From Eonycteris spelaea (lineage: Eukaryota > Chordata > Mammalia > Chiroptera > Pteropodidae), in the NCBI GenBank assembly GCA_003508835.1, contig PUFA01000077.1, forward strand, positions 3,052,001 to 3,116,000: a DNA stretch of 64,000 nt, read 5' to 3'. Shown piece by piece: positions 45,776 through 57,599 of this stretch. The position numbers were made by a program, and so were the translations under genes. Numbering within the stretch: the first letter of the stretch is position 1; every line of letters begins with the position of its first letter. A model generated the notes under the pieces. It made no database searches. It saw only the letters and a list, made by a program, of their open reading frames with translations, and was not told where the DNA came from.

Positions 45776-46144
45776 TAGGCATCCTAGTAAGCATAAGGAA
45801 AGCCTACATTTAATCATGCAACATCAAAATAAAGTGTATGTTTGGGATAAGGAATAAAGGAGAAGTTGGGGAAAGTTTGAGCCAGAGAATTGCAGAGTCA
45901 GAGGTACCTTAGTCTCTCAGCTATTGGAGATCAAGATCTGAGACATCTTCAGTGTGATAGAGGGCAGAGGTGGGTATATTCAATTAAGCTGAATCCTGGC
46001 TAGATACCAACCTACCTAAATCCATAACTTGAGACAGCCTGGGGCATCATATCATGTGATCTTCAGTGTAAGCTCCACATTCTAGCGTATTCTGAAGTTT
46101 TCTAAAATTAAGTGAGAAGTCTGGTTTGTATCCTGTTGTTTCAC

Positions 46145-46270
46145 CAGTTCATTCATTCATTCATTCATTCATTTATCCTTTTAGTTTATATTGAGTACCT
46201 GCTAAGTGCTAGGTATTAGATGTCTAGAATATGTCAAGGTATTTGCTCTCAATGAATTCCTACTCTAGAA
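46145..46270 (-). repeat. L2 LINE 3' end, antisense
   Basis: Tail repeat, then 'gagtacctgctaagtgct', 'aggtattagatgtctag', and 'caatgaattcctactctag'. A typical antisense L2 terminus. Confidence 0.78.
46148..46174. repeat. (ATTC)n tail of L2
   Basis: Six to seven ATTC units. The L2 3' tail is a GAAT-type repeat, so this tract is the antisense L2 tail. Confidence 0.9.
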
Positions 46271-46599
46271 AAGGAGATAGATGAGTTTAAAAGAAATTAT
46301 AATGAAGAAATAAATATTCAACAATTTTAGTAAAAAAAAAAGAAAAAAAAATATAATAAAATAGATTTGGTGACTGGGCCCACATTGAAACGGTTGAGCC
46401 AAGGAAGATGGCTCTCATATTGATATTATTTATTGAAATATGGATAAATTTTATTCTGCAAATATTCCCAGATGTCTTTTCTTCTAGGAAACAGAACAGT
46501 TTTATAAATAGCAACCTTCCACTCGTAAACTAACTCTGCCAGAGGCTACATTTAAAGGGTTTTGTGCTGAAGTATTGAGATATAATTGGGAAAAATGCA

Positions 46600-46745
46600 A
46601 GGGATCAGATGCACTTGGGTTCTAATTCAACTCAACTGCTTACTAGATATATGATATTATATAAGTTATTTAGCATCTTTGAGCCTGAGTTTCTTTAACT
46701 GTAACATAGGGATGGATATGTAAAATTTGAATGAATTTATAAATA
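46600..46745 (+). repeat. MIR SINE fragment
   Basis: 'cacttgggttctaattcaac', 'actgcttactagatatatg', 'agcatctttgagcctgagt', 'ctttaactgtaacataggg' in plus order. Confidence 0.75.
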
Positions 46746-48475
46746 TGACATCCACCTCCCATTAGTATTCACTTGCTCAACAAATGTTATTTTTTTTCAT
46801 TCCATGGCTTCTCAGTTTTGTTTTTTTACCCATTTATCAAATTGGGATAACAATACTTACTTGTAGAACTGATCATTCAATGAAGAGGGTATATGTCCAA
46901 AAAATGGTTAGATGCTCAATGAATGTCAAATTCCCCTGCCTTTTAAAAAATATTATTAAGAATGTAAATGGATTCTTAATTGGCAAAAGTATTTCTCTGA
47001 TAAATTTTAAGAAGAAAAATATCCTACATATGTAAATAATTACATTCTTCAATCAGAGTGAAATATACCTCTCCACTTTGCATGGAAAGACACAATAGAT
47101 ATTAAAGAAAAAGCAGGAGGCAGATCACAAAGGCATATAATGTATAATGGAACTAATCAAGATTGTAGGTAAGATGATCTATATGTATACCCTTATCATT
47201 TTGATTAATATTATCATAGTCTTATAAAAATTTTTTAAAGATGCTTTGGAACCATAGATAGTACAAGATAAAAACATTGCCTTATTTATACCATGGAAAA
47301 GTGATTTAGAAGTAAAGTTTTTATTCATTTGTCACATATATGTTTATAATATTGGACCCAAACCTTGTGGTTGATAGTCTGGTTATATAGAAGCCCTCTC
47401 TCTGCTGAAAAGTAGTTTTCTACTCTGAGTCTATTCTAGTTTCATTTATGCTGGAATGGTGAATAATGCAGTGTGAAATTGCTTTTCATCCAATTTAATA
47501 CCAGTAAAGGAACTCCTCTCTAGAATAGTATTTAATTAAAATTCACTGTGGCAGATGTGGTTTGTGGACCTGGTCAAAAGGCGTAAATTCCCACCCCACC
47601 TTGTGATTGTTTTAGTAGAAGATTTCCAGGCATTACTTCAAATGATCTCAGCCATGCATTGCAAGTAATGAAGGAGGCACAGTTTCATACCCAGCTTATT
47701 AACTCATTGGCTGCTGTTGAATTTGGTTTTATTTTCCATTTGGTGGGCTGGAACATCCCCTCAAATTAGAGAGAAGGGAGCTCTTTGCATTTTATAAAAA
47801 CACAGCTCTGTTAGGAGTGAGTAATAATAGCATGGACTCTGATTTTTTATAGTCAATTTTATTTCTGCTTTAAGGAACAAATTCTTTTTTTATTACATTT
47901 GTAAGCGGAGGCAGAATGGCTCTTGGTAAAAGTTAAGGTAGGAAAAATTCCAGCAAGGATAATTTAAATCTACACATTTAAATAAAATCCTATTTGATTT
48001 TTTTTTCCAAATAGGTAGGAAGCCCCTACTATATGCAAAAGAGTATGCTCAATGCATATATGTTGAATTAAGTGTGTCAATATTCATTATTCAGATTGGT
48101 CCACCAACATTGAATAGACTCTCCCAATTTTATGCAGTTATGCAATTCAATTAGTCATAGATAACTTTGATTCCCTTCTTGTCTTCTTATTGTTACCTAT
48201 AAAATTTTAGAGCCGTTTTACATTCTCGGAATATACTTGCTTACGTAAAAGCTAATTTTGTGAGGGCAATTTCCTGTTAAGATTCCAAGAGTACATCAAA
48301 GGAGCAAAAAAGAATGAAAATAGTAAGAGTTAAAATATCTAACCTCTGTTGAGGTCTATACTGTATTGAGTTCTTTGTATTCATCATCAACTTTAATCAT
48401 CATAATAAATCTTAATTACATTCCCAGAATTTCTGAGACAAAGTTTCAAGGAAAAAACAGTAAAAAGTTTATTAT
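46746..48475. other. Unassigned DNA; 47.5-47.9 kb looks unique
   Basis: No confident repeat. 47500-47860 contains a RUNX-type core in 'gcagatgtggtttgtgg' (near 47554) and AT-rich flanks, and has no repeat signature. Function is not demonstrable from sequence alone. Confidence 0.4.
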
Positions 48476-48479
48476 CAGA

Positions 48480-49062
48480 GTTATGTTGGTGAGACTCTCT
48501 ATCCCCGCACTAATTCAGCAACAAAGGATGAAAAAATTTCCTTTGTCAGAAATCCAGGAACTAGTTGAGAGTTCCTGCACCCTGGATGAATGTGACACTA
48601 GCCAGCAGGGAATTCTAACTCTTGCCTCATAATCCTTACCCCCAGCATAGCACTATGTGATCAGGAAACAATCTCTCAGATCCCAGCCTCACACAGGGCA
48701 GGGCAAGAGGTGGAGTACACATTTCATACCCCAGCTTTTCTCGGGCTGCCCAGAAACTGGCTTCTGTCCAGCTTGTCTCAGAGTGCTAATGAGATCTAAA
48801 AAACAACAACAACAACAAAACACTAGGTCCTAGTTTCTCCGTATGGAACATAAGAGTTGGATCATACATCAAGTGTCCCAGCTTTCCTGGAGACTGACCA
48901 AAGGACTGACTTTGTCTTGCTTGTCTGGGAGCACTAACAGGATACAGCATACTATTGTGGGGGTCCATGAGAACAAAGATGGTGGTTTGACCTAGCGGCC
49001 ACTATAATCTCTCTCTACCCAGCTCAGAACAGGGAAAATGAACCCCAGATCCCAGACTACCA
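48480..49062 (+). repeat. L1 5'-UTR-like segment with two ~136-bp diverged units
   Basis: Two related blocks begin near 48712 and 48848. The paired phrases are 'accccagcttttctcggg' and 'gtcccagctttcctggag', then 'cagcttgtctcagagtgcta' and 'gcttgtctgggagcactaac'. The phrase 'caaagatggtggtttgacc' (from about 48975) recalls the 'AAGATGGCGG' style of L1 5' ends. It directly precedes ORF2 sequence with ORF1 missing. The assignment as L1 5' UTR is an inference. Confidence 0.5.
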
Positions 49063-51400
49063 AGGACAATATACACCAAAACAAATTGGATAAACTATAA
49101 GAAATAGATAAATTCTTGAAACATGCCATCTACCAGACTGGATCACAAAGAAATAAAAATATCTGAACAGATCTATAGCTAGTAAGGAGATTGAAGCAGT
49201 AATCAAACCCTTCAAACAAATACAAGCCCAGGACCAGATGGCTTCGTCAGTGAATTCTACCAAACATTTAAAGAAGAATTACTGTCAATCCTTTCCAAAT
49301 ATTTTCAAAAAAATTGAAGACTAGGGGAACACTTCTCAATTCATTTTATGCGGCCAGCATTGCCCTGATACCAAAGCCAGCCTGAAAGCTATTTCTGTCA
49401 GATTAGAAACAAGGCACTTTTTTTTGCCACTTTTATTCAACATAGTACTAGAAGTGCTAGCCAGAACAATTAGGCAAGAAAAATAAATAAATGTGCTCAA
49501 ATCAGTTAAGAAGTAAAATGATCTCTATTATTATTAGGAAACTCTAGAGACTTAGTAAAAATCTGTTACCAATAAACCAATGAACAAATTTAATAAAGTT
49601 GATGGATAAAAAAATTAACATACAAAAATTAATTGCATTTCTAACACTAATAATAAACTATTTGAAAAGAAAACTAAGAGGGCAATTCTATTTACAATAG
49701 CATTGAAAAAATATTGAGGAATACTTAACTAAGGAAGTGAAACACCTGTATACTGAAAACTATAAAATATTGATGACAGAAATTAAAGGAGACACAAATG
49801 AAAAAATATCCCATGTTTATGGATTGAAAGTCTTGATACTGTTAAAATGTCCATATTACCCAAAGCAAGCAACAGATCAGTGCAATTCCTATCAAAATTC
49901 CAATCACATTTTTCAGAAATTAAAAAATAAACAATTCTAGAATTCATATGGAACCACAAAGGACCCCAAATAGCCAAAACAATCTTGAGAAAGAAAAACA
50001 AAGCTGGAGCCTTTGTACTTACTGATTTCAAAATATATTAAAAGCTACAGTAATTAAAACAGTATGGTACTACTATAAAGATAAACATATAGACCAATGG
50101 AATAGAATGGAGAATCCATAAATAAACCCACACATATACAGTCAATTATTTTTTGACAAGGGTGATAAAAGTACACAGTAGGGAAAGGGTAAGTCTTCAA
50201 CAAATGGTATTGAGAAAACTAGATAGTCACATGCTAAAGAATGAAATTGGGCCCCCGTCTTAGACCATTCACAAAAACTAACTCAAGATGGATTAAGGAC
50301 TTAAATGTAAGACCTGGGACCATAAAAGTGGAAGAAAACATAGGGGCTAAGCCCTTGACATTGGTCTTCACAATGATTTGGGGGTATTATGCTAAAAGTA
50401 CAAGCAACGGAAACACAGATGAACATGCGGGGCTGTGTCAAACCACACAGCTTCTGCACAGCAAACAAAAGTCAACTAAATGGGACAACAACTTATGGAA
50501 TCAGAGAAAATATTTGAAAACTATGTAGATGATAAGGAGTTAACAGCCAAAATACACAAGGACCTCGTACAACTAACAAAAGTCCAAATAATCTGATTAA
50601 AACTGAGCAGAAGGCCTAAATAGACTTTTTTTTTTTTTTCGAAGAGGACATGCAAATAGTCAACAGCTACATGAAAAGATGCTCAGCACCACCAGTCACT
50701 GGGGAAATGCAAATCGAAGCAACAGTAAGATATCACCTCACACTTGTTAAAATGACTTTTATCAAAAAGTCAAGAGGTAGTAAGTTGGTGAGGATGAGGA
50801 GAAAAGGGAACCCTAGTGCACTGTCGGTAGAAATGTAATTTGGTACAGTCACTATGGAGGTTCCCCCAAAAGTTAAATATACAACTACCATACGATAGAA
50901 CAAATCCCACTTCTGGTTATTTAACCAGAGGAATTGAATCAAGATCTTAAAGGGACATTTGCACTCCCGTGTTTATTGCCACACTAGTCATAATTGTCAA
51001 GATGTGGAAACAACCTAAATGTCCATTGACAAATGAAAACATAAAGAATATGTAAATTATTCATGAAATGAAATATCATTCAGCCTTGAAAAAGAAGCAG
51101 CGTCTTCAACATGTGACAACGTAGATGAACTTAGAGGATGTTATATTAAGTGCAATAAGCCTGACATGGAGGACAAATACTTGTTGATTGTACTTCAAAC
51201 GAGGCCTCTAAAGTAGCCAAGCTCATGGAAGCAGAGAGTAGAATAATGGTCGCCAGCGCTGACAGGAGGGAGAAACACGGTGTTGATCAATGAGTGTAAA
51301 GTTTCAGCGATACAAGATGAGCAAGTTCTAGAGATCTGTCGTACAACACAGGGCCCATTGTTAGCAATGCTATAGTGTACATTTAAAAATTTAAAAGGGA
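49063..51400 (+). mobile_element. L1 LINE, ORF2 to 3' UTR, internally deleted
   Basis: Clear L1: 'agcccaggaccagatggctt' (finger-palm region of reverse transcriptase), 'caaagccagcctgaaagc', then a jump near 49395 to downstream ORF2 ('actagaagtgctagccagaa'). It continues with 'ctaactcaagatggattaag' and the C-terminal part, then a 3' UTR ('gtagaataatggtcgccag', 'acagggcccattgttagc'). The catalytic FADD motif region is lost in the deletion, and every frame is broken. It is inert. Confidence 0.88.
50241..50528 (+). pseudogene. Relic L1 ORF2 frame (95 codons)
   Basis: The longest surviving open part of the L1 ORF2 3' half, in phase with L1 ORF2 sense direction. It includes part of the region between the reverse transcriptase and the C-terminal cysteine-rich end. 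There is no catalytic motif. Confidence 0.55.
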
Positions 51401-52225
51401 AGATTTGATGTCTCCCTCATATAAACAGAAAGGGTTTCTTGGTCAGAGGAAAATCTCAGGCAGTAAGTCAAAGGAGCTTGTAGCTGGAAGTTGGGCTGTG
51501 TGAGCAAGAATGTGGTTATGTGCTGAAGGGATATAGGCAGGATGTTAATGGTATCTGTCATCTTAGGTATGAGTTTTATTCTATTTTGCCAGAAGGAAAC
51601 CGAACAAGGAGTTTTGGAATCCTTGCCAAGTCTCTCATCTGTCTGGAGCAGAGCAGAGATTAAAAACAATACTTTTCATAGTCCAGTGGAACTATGGAAC
51701 AGCACTTATCCTATAGGACTGTATCTAGCAAGTAATGAGAACTCAGCAGATAACAAGTATTACGTGATTGTCATGCTCTCATATGCCTGGAGTCTTCCAA
51801 CAAGAGACTGGACAGCAAAGTACATAAAGGACCAGGGATTAGGGACCTATGTCCGAATCTCAGCAATACCAGCAAATAACTATGGTTTGGGGCACTGCAA
51901 TATCTACCCATTTTATTTTATTTTTTGATGATATTGTAAAAGAGGTAGAAAAAGTGACTGTTCTTCCTCATTAAATAAATATAATTTCAATGATACAAGA
52001 AAATAGTAACCTTACTTAACAATCTCAAAATTAAGGAAAAATTAAATCACACAAATTTTTTTATGTGGCAATTAAGATTTTTGTATTCTCCCTTCTAATC
52101 TTTTTCATATATACATACTTTAACCTGGTGATTATCATAACATATATAAATTGCTGTATGTAACATTTTGATGTTAAGTTTCAATAATGTAAGAAGGAGG
52201 CTGTCTCTATACACTTTTGACAAAC
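51401..52225. other. Unassigned DNA with 128-codon frame
   Basis: A plus frame at 51542-51928 reaches 128 codons but has no recognised domain or splice context. Part near 51860-51910 weakly resembles a MIR core. I leave it as non-coding. Confidence 0.4.
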
Positions 52226-52229
52226 TTGT

Positions 52230-52355
52230 GTATTACTCAATTTTTTAAACTTTTTTAGTCTGACAGATGAAAAGGGTACCTTAGTGTAATTTCTCTTGCT
52301 ACCAATTGAATATTTCTGCATATGTTTAAGGATCATTATTATTTTCTTTCTTTAA
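52230..52355 (-). repeat. L1 fragment, antisense, left of MLT1
   Basis: 'gtctgacagatgaaaaggg', 'accttagtgtaatttctctt' and 'tgcatatgtttaaggatca' follow antisense L1 3' order. It continues after the MLT1 insertion. Confidence 0.5.
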
Positions 52356-52384
52356 TAATACATATTTTTTGCTGAGGCAAAATT

Positions 52385-52560
52385 CTAAGGTGAGAATTCG
52401 GCCCAGCTGACAACTTTATTTCAGCCTTGTGAGAGCTTGAACAGGGAACCCAGCTATACCATGTGGGAATTCTGATCTACTGAACAATGAAGGAATAAAT
52501 GATGTTTTAAACTACTAAGTTTATGGTAATTTATTGCAGAGAAATAGGAAAGTACTGAAT
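52385..52560 (+). mobile_element. MLT1-type LTR 3' end, plus strand
   Basis: 'ctttatttcagccttgtgag', 'gggaattctgatctactga', 'gaataaatgatgttttaaac' and 'taagtttatggtaattta' give the MLT1 3' end, including the polyadenylation signal region. The 5' part is missing. Confidence 0.7.
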
Positions 52561-52609
52561 TTATGTTTCTACATAACTTTCATTTTTATTTTTAATGTCA
52601 TCAGAGAAT

Positions 52610-53060
52610 ATTGCCATCATTTGCACCTGACTTAGCCATTTTCTTATATTTGAACATTTAGGTTACTTTTAATTGTATACTATTATGAATACTGAAGTGA
52701 TGAACGTATTCACGCTCATAGCTTTACCCATTTTTAAAAATAATTTATTGTTTATTTCATTTGCGTTTATATTGAACATGTAATATATTTTCAAAATCCA
52801 TATGTACAAAATGATTAACAGTGAAGAATTTTCTTCTATGCCTTGGTTATACACTTTCTCAATCGAAGTATAAACTTAATTTGAATTCTTCTAGAGATGG
52901 TATGTTCACTGTTCTGTATCTTGCTTTTTCTGTAAACAATATGCCTTAAAGATTGTTCTACATCAGCACTTAAATAATATTTTCTCTATGGTTGAATAAT
53001 GTTTTATTATGTAAATGTACCATGATTTATTGATTGATGGGTATGTATGGTTTTTTGGAA
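52610..53060 (-). repeat. L1M fragment, antisense
   Basis: 'gaacatttaggttactttta', 'tatgaatactgaagtgatga', 'tctatggttgaataatgtt', 'taccatgatttattgattg' are the antisense 3' block typical of old L1 copies. Confidence 0.6.
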
Positions 53061-53136
53061 TTTGGTCCCTGGTTATGATGGGCAAAATAATAGGGAACAA
53101 ATTCTGATTAGGACAACCAGGAAAACTTGATAAATG

Positions 53137-53175
53137 GTTTGTTTTTGTTTGTTTGTTTGTTTGTTTGTTTGTTTT
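53137..53175. repeat. (TTTG)n repeat
   Basis: About nine units with one TTTTTG interruption. It produces the lysine-glutamine-threonine-asparagine repeats in an overlapping antisense frame. Confidence 0.92.
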
Positions 53176-53740
53176 ATGTCTGCCTGAAGGTTGTAGAGGG
53201 CTAAAAGGAGAGTGATGAATTACTTGGTCAGGAGCTGAGGGGACTGGAAACCTGACGTATGAGCCCAGCATTTGAGGCTGCTTTTTACCTGGGCAATGAG
53301 AAGACTGAGGACTTTGTGACAGCCTCATTGGGCTACATCATGAAGGGAATCCTGGTGATCCGCTTAACTTTGGGCTGGAACTAGAAGTAAAAATGAATCC
53401 CACACAATAGGCCCTCAAAAGGGACTGGTCACATTCTCTTCCTGAAATTGCATTGAGACGGTCCGGTGTTGCTAATCGCTCTCAGTAGAAGCAAAGAGAA
53501 ATCTCCTCTGGAAAAGATCACAATACACTTGGCTTCATATTAATTTTAGAAACAGTTTTACACATGCAAAGTCTCAGTTGCCAAAACCAATCAAACCAAA
53601 CAACAGGCACATGAGGAGGCGTGTTAACATGAAGAAAAATTAATAGAAACAATGGAAAATAGATACAGATACATAGCAGTCCCAGAAATTCAGAAACCAA
53701 CTCGAAAATGCTCAAGGCAATAAAGAAAAGAAAAAAATTT
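53176..53740. other. Unassigned DNA
   Basis: Between L1 pieces; nothing is recognised. Confidence 0.4.
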
Positions 53741-53749
53741 CAGTGGGGA

Positions 53750-53965
53750 ATTGAAAACAGTATTGTTTATAACCTTTGCCCTTACAAATAGGGCAGCAGT
53801 GAATGTACTTGTACAATGTGTCTGTAGAGGGAGTACGTAGACACGGTATTGGGTTCCATGATGTTTGCACACACAGCCAGTAATGCCAGATGGCTCTTCA
53901 GAACAGTTCACCAGTCCACACTCCTGTCAACACAGCATGAGAGCACTCACACCCCACAGTCTCTA
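53750..53965 (-). repeat. L1 fragment, antisense
   Basis: 'agggcagcagtgaatgtac', 'gccagatggctcttcagaac', 'ccagtccacactcctgtca' resemble the antisense L1/HAL1 3' block ('contact' order: ... binding ... cactcccaccagcag). Confidence 0.5.
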
Positions 53966-54700
53966 CCGATCCTTGTACAGAAATTTTCTACATGCTGATT
54001 CCTCACGTTTTAATTCTTCCTATATTTTTTGTCTTCATTTTTAATATATCATATTATTTATAAAAATTTATAGTTACATATTATTTATAAAAAATATACC
54101 AATTTCACATTATTGCTAGGCAGGATTCTCAATATGTTATTTACGTTCGAAAGATCTGTGGGGTTCCTTCAAACATTATTATTTTGTGATTTAAAAAAAC
54201 AGTTTTAAAAAGATTATTTATACCAGGGGGTCTCTACTTTTTCTAAGAGAAATCTACTTTTAATTTTCCCAGAAGCTGCCTGTTTAAATACAACAGAGAA
54301 GTAGCTAAAAATTCCAAAGCAAACTAGGACAGGGGTGAGGGGGAGCAGGAAGTCAATGTAGGCACAGCCATCATTTCAGAAATATATTTACTCATTTAAT
54401 AAACATCTAAATTTATTGCATGAAGGGCACAATAAAAAGGTCAATGATACAAAGATGTTCCCGTGAAACAAAACAGAAGAAACCAACAAACAAAAAAAAC
54501 ATGTGCAGGGGCGGAAGAGGCACATAAAAACAAACGAATTACAAGTGTAACTACAGAAACATTAGCCAGGCACAGGGGACACAGGTTTCTTCCATTTTAT
54601 GACTCACATTTTCCAGTGTTAAATTAATGTGTTTATTATAATAGTGACACATTTTCAGAGTCATATTAAGAGAGAAAGAAAAAAAATAGAGATGAATCCA
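53966..54700. other. Unassigned AT-rich DNA with a 27-bp spaced repeat
   Basis: Two copies of 'catattatttataaaaa' (54050-54066 and 54077-54093), 27 bp apart, indicate a small local duplication. Otherwise nothing is recognised. Confidence 0.5.
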
Positions 54701-54704
54701 CTGA

Positions 54705-54790
54705 TTGTTGGATTCGGTCAACAAATATTTACTGAGTGACTTATTTTGTCGCTGTGCCAGGTGTCAGGGATACAAAAGTGAGCAAGTGTT
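54705..54790 (-). repeat. L2 LINE 3' end, antisense
   Basis: 'ggtcaacaaatatttactga', 'gtgccaggtgtcagggata', 'aaaagtgagcaagtg' are the antisense L2 terminus. Confidence 0.7.
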
Positions 54791-56185
54791 AAATGATAAC
54801 CTTAAAAGAGCAAAAAATTGTTGTCTTATTTTAAAACTCCCAGGAACAGGAGTTCGTTATGCTTTATATAGCGCATGATCCAGAATGTGTAACATATTTC
54901 TTAGCTATCTGTGTTGAATGTCAGAGATCGTGATATGTGTGTACATATGGGAGTAAGCACCTTAGCTTTGTGGTTTTGGCTAGGTAACGCTCATTCCATC
55001 TTGTTTTGCTAAGAATGGACAAAGGTGAGTTGAAAAGGAGGTAAAAGTGTGAGGTGTTGTAGATGTAGTTATTTTATTTCTGAGGCGATAATGGGGTCCT
55101 TTGAACCTCAGAGATTCTAGAGAAGAACAATTTCATCCATTCTCTTTAAAGCCCCAGGAGGAAATACGTTGGATACTGAGGTTACCTCCATCTTCCATTG
55201 TACTCTTCTTCCTCTATAGTAACTGAAAAAAAAACTCTATATTAACTGAAAAACTCTCATTCTTACCATAGTGACTGCTTTGCTGGCAGCCAGAGAGGTC
55301 TACAAAGAGGAGGAAGATTGAGCTGGACTTTGAAACAGAGAGTAGAATTTTGGTAAGTGTAGAGCAAATCACGGGCAAAAGTGTTCTTCACTTTTGAAAC
55401 AGAAATATGCAAGTTGTGTTCAGGAACGGTATGCACACCTTTTTTAACTAGAGTGAAATGTTACATTGTTTTTATCTCCCAGAGCTGCCCAGGTGGTTGA
55501 ACTCCATTCTTACACATAGTAAGCAATTGCTGAGCAGTGCAGAGTCCTCTACTAAGTAAGAGACAGGCTTCAAAAGGAAGCTGCCTTAAATTTGAGAAAC
55601 CCCACTGCCAAGATAAACCCATTGATTTTAGAACTAAAAAGTCCTAATACGTAATCTAGCACAATCTATATATTTCCAAGTATAGAAACTGAGGCCCAGG
55701 TGGTTTGTGAATGAAAGCGGCTAAGCATGCAGGGAAAAGTACAAGTGCTAACAGTCATTTAAACTCTTAAATTTTCATCACGGGAAGAGTGGCAGTTATG
55801 GCGAAAGAGGCCAGCACCAGGCACGAAATAAATACTAAATGAATATTCCCCATTGTTTTCTTTCTTCCCTTTATTGCTAGTAACATAGTAATTCTGTGGC
55901 AGAGTTAGGAATTACTCTGCCTTGATTCCCAAGAGAGCTTCCTCCTTCATGGTACAGCAGTGCTGGCACTGTACCATGAGAAATTCCATGAGAACGGGCC
56001 ACAGAGGCCCCCAACTTTCTGCCAAATGGAGCAAGTCATCACATATTCTTATCTTGTTGTCTTGTGCATGTACCAAGCTCATTCTCTTCTCCAGACCTGT
56101 CAACACCTTGATTCCTAATCACCACACCTGTAGGAATATCATTCTTCTTCCTTTCCATCTATCTAAGTCCTTTCATTCCCTCATT
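54791..56185. other. Unassigned DNA
   Basis: Mostly unrecognised. 55690-55720 ('aaactgaggcccaggtggt') is a likely MIR-type scrap in antisense. The pair of overlapping frames at 55912-56287 is regarded as chance. Confidence 0.4.
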
Positions 56186-56189
56186 TGTG

Positions 56190-56345
56190 CATTCAGTCAG
56201 TCCGAATGGAGTCAGTCAGTTATTAAACATTTATTGAGCATTTATTATGTGGCAGGCTCTGCGAGAGGGTTTGAGATGACAGCATAGCTCTGCCTTTAAG
56301 GAGTCCAGCTGGGGCACAGTCTAGTTGGAGCACAGATATGCTCTC
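56190..56345 (-). repeat. L2 LINE 3' end, antisense
   Basis: 'ttattaaacatttattgagc', 'atttattatgtggcaggctc', 'ctttaaggagtccagctgg'. It may be the right-hand terminus of a broken L2 that continues at 57.1 and 57.6 kb. Confidence 0.72.
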
Positions 56346-56724
56346 CAAGAAAGTTAAGGTTAAGTGTTGTAGAGGTATAGGCATGATATCTTGGGAACAG
56401 TGAGCGAGGGAAGATTAGGTCCACCTGAAAGGTCTCTACCCCAATTACACATCCATCATGCCTATTATATTATTATATAAAAGATGCCACACACTATTGA
56501 GCCTGTAAGTGTTTATAATGCTTCCTATCATTGTAGTAATGATAGGATGTGAGCAGATAAAAGGTGTATCCAGCCAAAAAGGACCAACGCCATCCAATCA
56601 ATTACAGTATGTCAAGGAGGTACCTCACATTTACCTGGAAAGGCAATGAGTCATGTGCAGGGGTGAGGATGGATAATTCCTTCACTAACATACTTTACAA
56701 AGGGCCAACTGCATGCAGTGTGTC

Positions 56725-56815
56725 GAAGTCTTGGTTGCACATCAGCATTGTCTGGGGAGCATTTACAAACAACAAATACTTGGACTCTATCCTAGACTTA
56801 GGGAAACAGGATGTT
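56725..56815 (+). repeat. MER5A-like hAT fragment
   Basis: 'cttggttgcacatcagcat', 'tgtctggggagcatttacaa' and 'ctatcctagacttagg' follow the MER5A interior. Confidence 0.5.
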
Positions 56816-57109
56816 TGGGGACGTACCACAGGCATATGGACTTTAAGTGACATATGGTTGATTTTGACAATTAATTAGCAGGGGCTGGGAAGTGCTTGCC
56901 TCTTTTTGCCAGACGTTTGCAGAACACTCAGACATGAGTAAAACACAACCAGTCCCATTCCTGCCTTAGAAGACGAGTCTGTATTGTAGAAACACTGATA
57001 GTCAGGTGTGAGAGACAGGGAAGCAAAGATACACAATCACCTGGCTGAGATCTCTGATGGAGACAGGTGCAAAGTGACACTGGAACACAGAGATGGAAAG
57101 GTCCAACTT

Positions 57110-57260
57110 GCTCTTAGAAACGGAAGGAAGCTTTTCAGAGGATGTTGCACTTGAGATGAAATATGAAGCATGCATAAGCATCTCCTAAGTGAGAAAGGAC
57201 ATCCCAAGCATAGGACCGAGCCTCCAGATGGCACAGGGCTTAGTCTGCACATCAGATGAT
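57110..57260 (-). repeat. L2 LINE fragment, antisense
   Basis: 'agcttttcagaggatgttgc', 'acttgagatgaaatatgaag', 'aggacatcccaagcatagg', 'agatggcacagggc'. This antisense L2 order is in line with the 56190 copy. Confidence 0.55.
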
Positions 57261-57446
57261 CTGTGAGAGAAGCCCGAGAGAGGAGGATTAGGGACAGGGC
57301 TCTTAGGTGTGTCTCAGGGAGAGACTGATGCTCATCGATTGCATCACTGATTTGTAGCTGCTCCTTATACCATTTTTATTGCTTTGATCCAGATATATAT
57401 TGTGTGCCTGTGTCCCTAGGAGACACTCATAAACAGAATTTGCAAT

Positions 57447-57462
57447 AAAAAAAAAAAAAAAA
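57447..57462. repeat. Poly-A tract (16 bp)
   Basis: Follows 'cagaatttgcaat'. It could be a retroposon tail; no body is recognised upstream. Confidence 0.85.
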
Positions 57463-57599
57463 CCACTAAGAGGCAACAATTCTCTTGAACACAAAGCCAA
57501 AGAAAAGTTTCCTGAGAAAGATGATGCTGGATGAAGTGAGTCTAAAGAATTAAATGGGGATATCATAAAAAGGAAGAAGGGCAGAAAGGGGCAGAAAGA

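Noticed and set aside
50650..50838. Octamer-like 'atgcaaat' near 50707
   Set aside because: It is part of the L1 ORF2 3' sequence common to many copies.
51542..51928. 128-codon plus frame beside the L1 3' end
   Set aside because: No domain, no splice context, and its 3' part resembles a MIR core. Likely chance.
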